From contig MPNW01000516.1 in the NCBI GenBank assembly GCA_011800805.1, positions 6,954-70,953 on the forward strand: DNA of 64,000 nucleotides, read 5' to 3'. The notes below the pieces were generated by a model. That model was not told where the DNA came from and ran no database searches. It saw only the letters and a program-made list of their open reading frames with translations. Below, one piece after another: positions 58,401-64,000 of this stretch; the first letter of the stretch is position 1; every line of letters starts with the position of its first letter. Position numbers and translations under genes: made by a program. Source of the DNA: Hirudo medicinalis (Eukaryota; Annelida; Clitellata; Hirudinida; Hirudinidae).

Positions 58401-61400
58401 TCTTTATATAATTAGCCATTAGGAATTCCGAGATCAGATAGACATCAACAAAGACGTCATTACTGATGGCGTGATCACTGATGAAGACATTGTATCAAGA
58501 GTGCAGTCAGCACAGGCAAGCATATCTTCAAGCGGCAATGATAAGGAAGATGTGGAAGGAGATTTGGAACCAATCCCCTCTGCCGGTGAGATGGTAGAAA
58601 TGCTACAGAAAATTCGACGGTATGGTTCTTTTGTAGGAGATGAAACTGTTTTAGACAACATCAATAATATTGAAGCATTTGCTTTCAAGCAGACTGATAA
58701 ATGCAAAAAGCAACAAAGCATTTTAGACTTTGTAAAGAAACTATAGTGACCATGTGTACGTGTTTTGAGAGCTGTGTCGGAGCAAAATGATTTGCAAATT
58801 TAATTTTGATACTGGTTAGCTTTTTGTAAAAACTCCACATGTTTTTTTTGTGATTTCATGAGCGACCTTTGTGTTTGCAATATAGGAGAATATATTAAGA
58901 AACAACAATGGTTTTTATTGTATACCAGTAATCTCTGCTGTTAGTTGGTGCACATATGCCTTTTGTTGTAGCAAATATGTATGTACATTTACATAGCATG
59001 CTGATCGCATCATCAAACAAATCGCATCATCATTCTTGTGTAAAAAAAAACACCAGAAATACGTAAATGTACATCCTCATTTATTAACGCACATCATGTA
59101 CTCCATCCAATATAGATAGGAAGCATATTTTATGCAAATTTCTCGTACATCAAACAATGGAATTTATTCAAATTTGGACATTAGGTCACTTTACCACATA
59201 TAAAACATCTTGTAAAATTTGGACTTCATAGAATAATTAACTCGTAAATTATGTAAAAATGTGTTTTGGGCCATCCAAAAAAGATAGAAAGGGGTTTGCA
59301 TATGAGTTATAATATTAATTTAACAAGGTGTAAATGAACTTCAAAGAAGGTTTCTGTGGTATATAAACATGGTATTTAAAAAAGTTTCTATTTTAGTTCT
59401 ATTAATACAAGGTGCAAATGAACTTCAAAGAAGGTTTCTGTGGTATATAAACATGATATTTAAGAAATTTTCTATTTTAGTTTATTAATAATAGTTTAGT
59501 GATGGTTTAGTAAAACCTTGTCTGAAAATGAGAAGGGGAGGACTGAGGTCCACAAATGTTATTTATAATTATTTGAATGCTCCTGAAGACTATGGAACCA
59601 AGAAATCTCATGGAAGAAAGAAGAAATTGTCTGCCAAACAGGAGAGACTGCTGGTGAGGAGAGCATCATTGGATAAATTTTCTGCCAATCAGCTAAGAAC
59701 AGAATTAAATTTAACTGTTTCTAAGAATACAGTAATAAATTACTTAAATGCAAGCAAGATTTTAAAATATGAAAAGAGATTGAAGGTTCCAGCTCTATAA
59801 GAACACCACAAAATTGCCAGACTTCAATGGGCCAAAACAATGATATTAAGGAGAGAAGGTCGGACCAACATGATTTTTTCTGATGAAAAAAAATCCAATC
59901 TAGCCTGATAGTTAAAAGTTTTATTGGCAATGAGGCATGATCTCAGATTAGAGAAGGAGTCATTTTATAGCAGAAATCATGGAGCTGGAACAGTCATGAT
60001 TTGGGCAAGAATTTCACATGATGGACTCACTGATCTAGCCTTTCTACAAGAAAAACAAAAATCAGCAGATTATGTCAAAGTGTTGGAAAATAATCTCCAG
60101 ACTTTTGCCAAGAAGATGTATGGTGCTAATTATGTATTTCAGCAGGATAACTCTCCAATCCATACTTCCAAACTGACAAGAACCTTCTTCCAAGAGAGAA
60201 ACATAAAAGTTTTGTCTTGGACAGCTCGTTCTCCTTGATCTCAATCCAATTGAAAATGCTTGGGGTAATCTATCAAGAGTGGTCTACAAAGATGGAAGAC
60301 AATTTAATTCTAAATCGGAGTTGCCACCAGGACCTCCTGGAATAATCTGGAATCAGACTTTATAAAAAAATTAATTTTGTCAATGGATAAAAGATGTTTT
60401 GAAATAATAGAGAAAAATAATATAATTTAATTTAGAGAAATATAATTTAATATTAAATAACTTTTTGTATCAAAAACATAAATTTTTGTTGTTATTGACT
60501 ATTCACGTTTCCTTTCTATTTTTTTTGGATGCCGAAAAAACTTTTTTTGGGGGGGATTTTTTATTAAGTTCGAAAATAATATTTCATCAAATTCAATGTA
60601 AAACTTTTGAAGCACAATTTACATAACATACTAAAATTTGAGTAATCTTCTTAACATATTGGTTGAGATATCGTCAAAATATGGGTACTCCCTATTTTGG
60701 ACAGGGTGTATGTAAAGAAACTTCAAGCACGTGTTAATATATAGCCACCTTATTACTTTTCGGTTATCTTTTTGGCAACCCCTAGGCTGGCAACATAACT
60801 GGATTTGACTGTACGTAATTTTGGGTATTTCCTGTTTTTCATGAAATTCACACTAAATATTCATCTGAGTTTAATAAATTTGATAAGTCTGTAAATCTAA
60901 TGAGTTTTAGTACTGGTCTGTGCAAATCCAGTACATAAGTTTTTGTTAAAAAGACATAACTGGGCCAAAATTATGAATCACACTGTATGTGAAAAGCCTG
61001 GTGGCTCCAACTTGAGGAAATTCAATTCAAATAACAAATAGATAATTAACATGCTTGCTGAGAACACCAGAATAGATGTAGATCAAATTGTTCAGTTATC
61101 TCAAGGATCGGCAACAATTGAAAGAGGCAATTGAAAAATGGCAATTACAAGATGACTCCCATTAGATTTAGAACTGAATTCAAAGATGGAAGCATTAACA
61201 AGAAGAGGAATGTTATCAACAATCAGTTCAATTTATGTTTCATTAGGGTTTGCAAGTCCATTTCTACATCCTTGAAGAATTCTTAGGCAATGTTGTTTAA
61301 TGGAAATAGAATGTGATGAACTACTGTCAGATGAAATACGATTTCAGTGAGAAAAGTTAGTGAGAGTTGATAAGATTGATAAGAGATAAGGTTGATTATA

Positions 61401-61901
61401 TCAATGTTGATAACAAAGACCAAATCAGAATTGTGTTATTGGCAGCAACATCTCTTTAGTAAAAATGAAATAGGAGCAAGAAGTCACATACTTTTCAATA
61501 AATGCGAAGTCAAATTTTCCTTCAATAAGTATTAGTGTACATGTTTCTATAGTGAATTCAAAATTTCTGACACACAAAAGTTCTAAATCTCTTAATATTC
61601 AATATACATTAAAATGCAATACATTAAAAAAAAACCCGTTGAAAACTTCACAGGTAAAAATCATAAACTAAGCTTCATGCTAAGCTTAATGCTAATCTCT
61701 TCCTAGTAATATTTGTAATAACTACCAACCAAATATGTAAATACTAATCCCAAAGTTACTTACTTTGCAAGCTTCATAAATGCCTCAGCATAACTGCCTC
61801 CAAATTTAAGGCAATTAAGAGCCTTACATAATTCCACATTTTGGTGACAGTTAAATCCTAATTTGTGTACATCCACAAAGGAAAGCCAGGTAAAAATAGC
61901 C
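49441..61901 (-). CDS. KY2: kyphoscoliosis peptidase-like protein lacking the catalytic Cys; 5' exons missing
   Basis: Minus-strand exons 61901-61764 and 50506-49441, joined across an 11.26-kb GT-AG intron with matching phase (AA+C gives Asn), about 400 residues. Exon 1 reads AIFTWLSFVDVHKLGF, then LKFGGSYAEAFMKLA; the family Cys (VCxGYA) is Gly. Exon 2 starts NHIGINAVCIKGWAKG and has NHSWNAVEIKCKWFLLDC with His and Asp 15 residues apart. Then come FYFLVDPRNMIFSHFP, WQLLPEPISFEFF and two Ig-like repeats (ACWGVSNPYLS). It ends at TAA 49443-49441, but a good donor (GAG then GTAAAT, 49470/49469) lies 9 codons earlier, so further 3' exons are possible. Relative to KY1 it lacks about 200 C-terminal residues and the two introns that split this region in KY1. 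The intron holds LINE, SINE, Tc1, Copia, hAT, pogo and Bel pieces. Confidence 0.85.
50945..51045. repeat. KY2 intron segment similar to KY1 intron
   Basis: Counterpart of 38895-39010, similar over about 100 bp. Confidence 0.45.
51080..51610 (-). mobile_element. L2/CR1-type LINE fragment (between endonuclease and RT)
   Basis: Reads PYKKPWMTPGLLNSCKKKN, LYRTFLANPSADNKSKFISY, RNKFKRIKEAAITNYY. The block kPWmtxgLlxSxxkKnxLY...YrNxlxxxixxaKxxYY is standard in L2/CR1 ORF2. The open 130-codon frame continues into unrelated sequence. Confidence 0.75.
52130..52302 (-). mobile_element. tRNA-derived SINE, near complete
   Basis: Minus strand 52301-52213: GGTGCAAG at the 5' end pairs with CTTGCACC (8 bp, like an acceptor stem). 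It has an A box in GTTGGCTCAGAGGGTAGC and B box GTTCGAAACCC (52233-52223). The GCGCC-rich body continues to 52130. There is no normal anticodon arm, so it is not a tRNA gene. Confidence 0.75.
52470..53175 (+). mobile_element. Tc1-like transposase remnant
   Basis: Decayed frames show RLNDIEKGQIKALNLSILEI (HTH), then EKKXNLDGF-YYWHD and, later, a F-Q-D/H-NGPA block (IIFQHYNGPA) where the second catalytic Asp has been lost. Many stops. Confidence 0.65.
54697..57243 (+). mobile_element. hAT transposon (2.55 kb) inserted in Copia
   Basis: Ends TAGGTTTGCCAACTC and GAGTTGGCAACCCTA. Flanks TGTATCAT (54689-54696) and AGTATCAT (57244-57251) match at 7 of 8 bases, as expected for a hAT. The interior frames encode a transposase-like protein: FSIATDSSNKGH (first Asp region), FPVVVQYYSKASGI, VSAFSADNATVNFGK (second Asp region) and a C-terminal 194-codon frame (56023-56607) ending IEYFHKGTEAVEKKC. 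Frames are broken between 55778 and 56023. Divergence of the ends and the broken frames show it is dead. Confidence 0.85.
56023..56607 (+). pseudogene. hAT transposase C-terminal portion
   Basis: 194 codons, rich in charged residues: FYNTVLVHESDYVTSTELHD, IMTDLRKKVQDRKDDKFYGK, then a Trp-containing helical segment TGYLDKWYDFTNSEFKD. This is the insertion and helical region of hAT transposases of the SADNAxVNFG type. The upstream catalytic half lies in other frames (55270-55778). The usual C-terminal dimerisation motif is not seen. Confidence 0.6.
58434..58746 (+). mobile_element. pogo/Tigger-type transposase C-terminus
   Basis: GVITDEDIVSRVQSAQASIS, acidic middle, EALxxLQKIRRY and a terminal KQQSILDFVKKL. 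This is the standard tail of Tigger/pogo proteins (ITDEDIVxxV ... QTxIxDFFxK). The DDE domain is absent. Confidence 0.75.
58750..59125. other. AT-rich, no recognised feature
   Basis: Short GT-rich runs only. Confidence 0.4.
59130..60725 (+). mobile_element. Tc1-like transposon (DD34E), copy A
   Basis: HTH half 59528-59800 (RSTNVIYNYLNAPEDYG, GRKKKLSAKQERLLVRR, LRTELNLTVSKNTVINYL). Catalytic half: MIFSDEKKSNL (Asp), GAGTVMIWARISHDGLTDL, YVFQQDNSPIHTSKLT (Asp) and, after a 1-bp insertion at about 60236, DLNPIENAWGNLSR (Glu). The second Asp and the Glu are separated by 34 residues. Stops also occur at 59798 and 59908. 60560-60640 is shared with copy B. It lies in the KY2 intron. Confidence 0.85.
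61040..61390 (+). mobile_element. Bel/Pao retrotransposon fragment
   Basis: Encodes ALTRRGMLSTISSIYVSLGF followed by ASPFLHP and CDELLSDEIRFQ, matching the Bel/Pao block LTrRxiLSxiSSIYDPLGfxxPf after the RT domain. This is the only Bel/Pao piece seen. Confidence 0.75.
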
Positions 61902-61904
61902 CTA

Positions 61905-62390
61905 GAAAATCAATTTAAATAAAAGAATCAAGTTTTAAAATAAAATAGAAAATAAAATTCAAGTAATGTCAGTTGAGCAATTCACAAAGAAGCATTAATG
62001 TGACCAAATTTATTATAATATTAGAGGCTGGGGAAAATTTATTAATTATATTTTCAGACATGTACCACTATTTTGTATTTAGCCAATCTTTTGAGTGCCT
62101 TGAGTATCCACATCCATTGTGTGTATGTGTTTGTTTGTGTGTGTATTGCATTTATTCAACAAAACTGCATGTCATTGCATCATGTACTAATAATAATACT
62201 AATAATGGCGCCTCTGACGCTATGCAAATGGCGCATTATAAATTAACTATTATTATAATAGTTTCTCATAAATGAAAAATTTACAACTTTATTCCATATT
62301 GTAACTTTCAGAATTATTAGAAAAGTTCAATATAGGGCATAGTTGACTTATACTTTCCTCACTAAGATTGGATTGTCTGGCTGAGAAAAG
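61905..62390. other. Upstream of the first KY2 exon found; TG repeat and SINE scrap
   Basis: A (TG)n-like run lies at 62117-62146. 62205-62240 (GGCGCCTCTGACGC...GGCGCATTATAAA) resembles the SINE body. No KY2 upstream exon was recognised. Confidence 0.4.
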
Positions 62391-62815
62391 ACAAAGGTTA
62401 TGTCAAAGATGTCTGAGGCTGCAGAAGCAGCCTCATTCTAAATCTGGAAAATGAGAAGCCAGAAGAATTCTTCCAAAGCCACTGCAGGAAAGCCGGAGAA
62501 AGCTGTTGGTCTCCAGTGTCAATGATCCATCAAAACGACAGGGCCAAACTCCTAGGCCAAGAGATCCGACATGGTATAAGGAAGCCACCAAGAGCTTTCA
62601 TGACCACTGTAGGCAACTAAGGCGGATGTAATCGACACAAGAAGGCCAAAGAGAGCTTCGCATAGTCGAAGGTTGCCAGCTTCCAAGAGATGCATCAAGC
62701 AACATAAAAAAAAAAGCCAATGAGAGCTTTGAGTCGCTTCAGTCTAGGCAGTAATAATCGGCATAAGAAGGCCAATGAGTGCATCTCATATACAAAGATA
62801 AGGGCGGGTCCAGAA
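62391..62815. other. Purine-rich region with an internal repeat
   Basis: AAGAAGGCCAAAGAGAGCTT, AAAAGCCAATGAGAGCTTTG and AAGAAGGCCAATGAGTGC (62638-62790) are variants of one unit. No ORF; origin unknown. Confidence 0.4.
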
Positions 62816-62819
62816 GGTG

Positions 62820-62910
62820 AAAACCGACAGGGACATCCAGTGGATCACCGGATGCCCATCCTCCCTAAATTGTCAGAAGAATCATAGGACTGAAATGTTT
62901 GAAGGTGAGT
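62820..62910 (+). repeat. Structured motif, copy 6 (truncated)
   Basis: AACCGACAGGGACATCCAG-TGGATCA-CCGGATGCCC, then ACTGAAATGTTTGAAGG. The hairpin pairs again with different bases from the other copies. Confidence 0.5.
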
Positions 62911-62914
62911 ATTA

Positions 62915-63795
62915 AGAAACATCAAACAATGGTATTTATTCAAATTTTGACATTAAGCCACTTTATCACAAAAAACATCTTGAAAAGTTTGAACTTCCTA
63001 GAAAAATTAAAAATTATAAATTGCCAGAGCTCAATGGGTCAAAACCATGTCATCAATAAAGGAAGGTCAGGCCAAAATAATTTTTTTGATGAAAACAAAA
63101 CTCAATCTAAATGGTCCCAATGATCAAAAGTTTTACTGGCACTTTTTAAGTCATTTTATAGTAGAAATCATGGAGCTGGAACAGTCTTTTTTTGAGGAGG
63201 AATTTCACATGGAATGATTTCATTGATTTAGCCTTTGTACAAGGAAAACAATACTCGGCAAACTGTGTGAAAATATTGCAAAATAATCTCCCATCTTTGC
63301 TAAGAGAAAGTATGGTGCCAATTAATTATTTCAGCAAAGTCCCAATCCATACTTATAAGCTGACAATAAGCTTTTTCAAGAGAAAATCATAAAGGTTTTG
63401 ATTTGGCCAGTGCATTCTCCAATTGAAAATGATTTGGATATGTTATCAGTACAGGTCCACTAGATGGAAGATGATTCAATTTAAAATCAGAGCTGGAAGA
63501 TCCCATAGGGACCACCTTGAATGAGCTTGAAATAGACTTTGTAAGAAAATTAATTTCTCCAATGGATAAAAGATTTTTCTAAATAATAGAAAATATGGAA
63601 ATAAATGGAAATATAATTTCATATTAAATAAATTTTTGACTTAAATTATTTGTTGGTGTTACCAACTTTTGTCATTAACTTTCTATCTTCTTTTGCACAT
63701 TTTTAAGATTTTCTAATTAATGCAAAAATGATATTTCATCAAATTCAATAAATAACTTTTGAAGCACTATTTAGATAACATACTAATCAGATGAA
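62915..63795 (+). mobile_element. Tc1-like transposon, copy B (deleted)
   Basis: Shares AAACAATGGTATTTATTCAAA with copy A, a middle part (FIDLAFVQGKQYSANCVKIL) and the 3' end TATTTCATCAAATTCAAT. It lacks most of the HTH and the first Asp; the second Asp block is degraded. Confidence 0.75.
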
Positions 63796-64000
63796 GATAT
63801 CTCATAGTTGTGACCCTGATGAAATTGATCTGATACTTGTTAGTGTAATTCCATGTAAAGCTCAGTTATCATCAGACCTAATTAATCATTCCTTGTATGT
63901 TCCCCAAACAGTTGAAATCTGCCAAAATAATTCCATTCCACAATAATATACACACGTTCTCCAATTACAGACTTATCTCAATCTTTAACTACTTTTCAAA

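Overview
The window is AT-rich eukaryotic DNA. It comes from an animal, most likely an invertebrate: it has GT-AG introns, AATAAA poly(A) signals, a MORN3 orthologue, two KY-type (kyphoscoliosis peptidase-like) genes and a mix of decayed transposons typical of invertebrates. The species cannot be named from the sequence. About four host loci were found. Most of the rest is mobile elements in many states of decay.

Host genes. (1) MORN3, + strand, 8906-13380: five exons, 243 codons, complete from ATG to stop, with an RFX X-box-like site about 200 bp upstream. (2) An unidentified 127-codon exon, - strand, 29295-28914, ending in a consensus GTAAGT donor. (3) KY1, - strand, 41943-36187: four 3' exons. 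(4) KY2, - strand, 61901-49441: two exons across an 11.3-kb intron. KY1 and KY2 are tandem paralogues sharing a homologous exon boundary and phase. In both, the transglutaminase-like nucleophile cysteine is replaced (Met in KY1, Gly in KY2), while the His and Asp of the triad remain exactly 15 residues apart. Both are therefore predicted pseudo-enzymes.

Mobile elements, left to right. 0-2.8 kb: a non-LTR element with RT, RNase H and a CCHC knuckle, then two further 3' ends. 4-6 kb: solo LTRs and repeats. 11.8-13.0 kb: an R2/Hero-like (restriction-like endonuclease) LINE inside MORN3 intron 4. 13.7-17.4 kb: L2/CR1, Copia and hAT pieces. 18.3-21.4 kb: a solo LTR and hAT elements, one with a perfect 8-bp target duplication. 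21.6-27.9 kb: two Gypsy elements and an R2-like LINE, with a 446-bp MITE inside one Gypsy. 29.6-32.1 kb: an L2/CR1 LINE, a ZMYM1-like hAT and a deleted Gypsy. 32.6-34.8 kb: a young internally deleted Copia. 42-47 kb: a repeated ORF of unknown family, a hAT MITE, pogo/Tigger and Gypsy. 51-58 kb (inside the KY2 intron): a LINE, a SINE, Tc1 and a Copia split by a 2.55-kb hAT. 58.4-63.8 kb: pogo, two Tc1 copies and Bel/Pao.

A tRNA-derived SINE recurs across the window. So does a short GC-rich motif with inverted-repeat stems, seen in six copies with compensatory stem changes; it is the best candidate here for something undescribed. Three N-containing joins (17200, 32881-33321, 40693) are each flanked by duplicated sequence and look like assembly artefacts.
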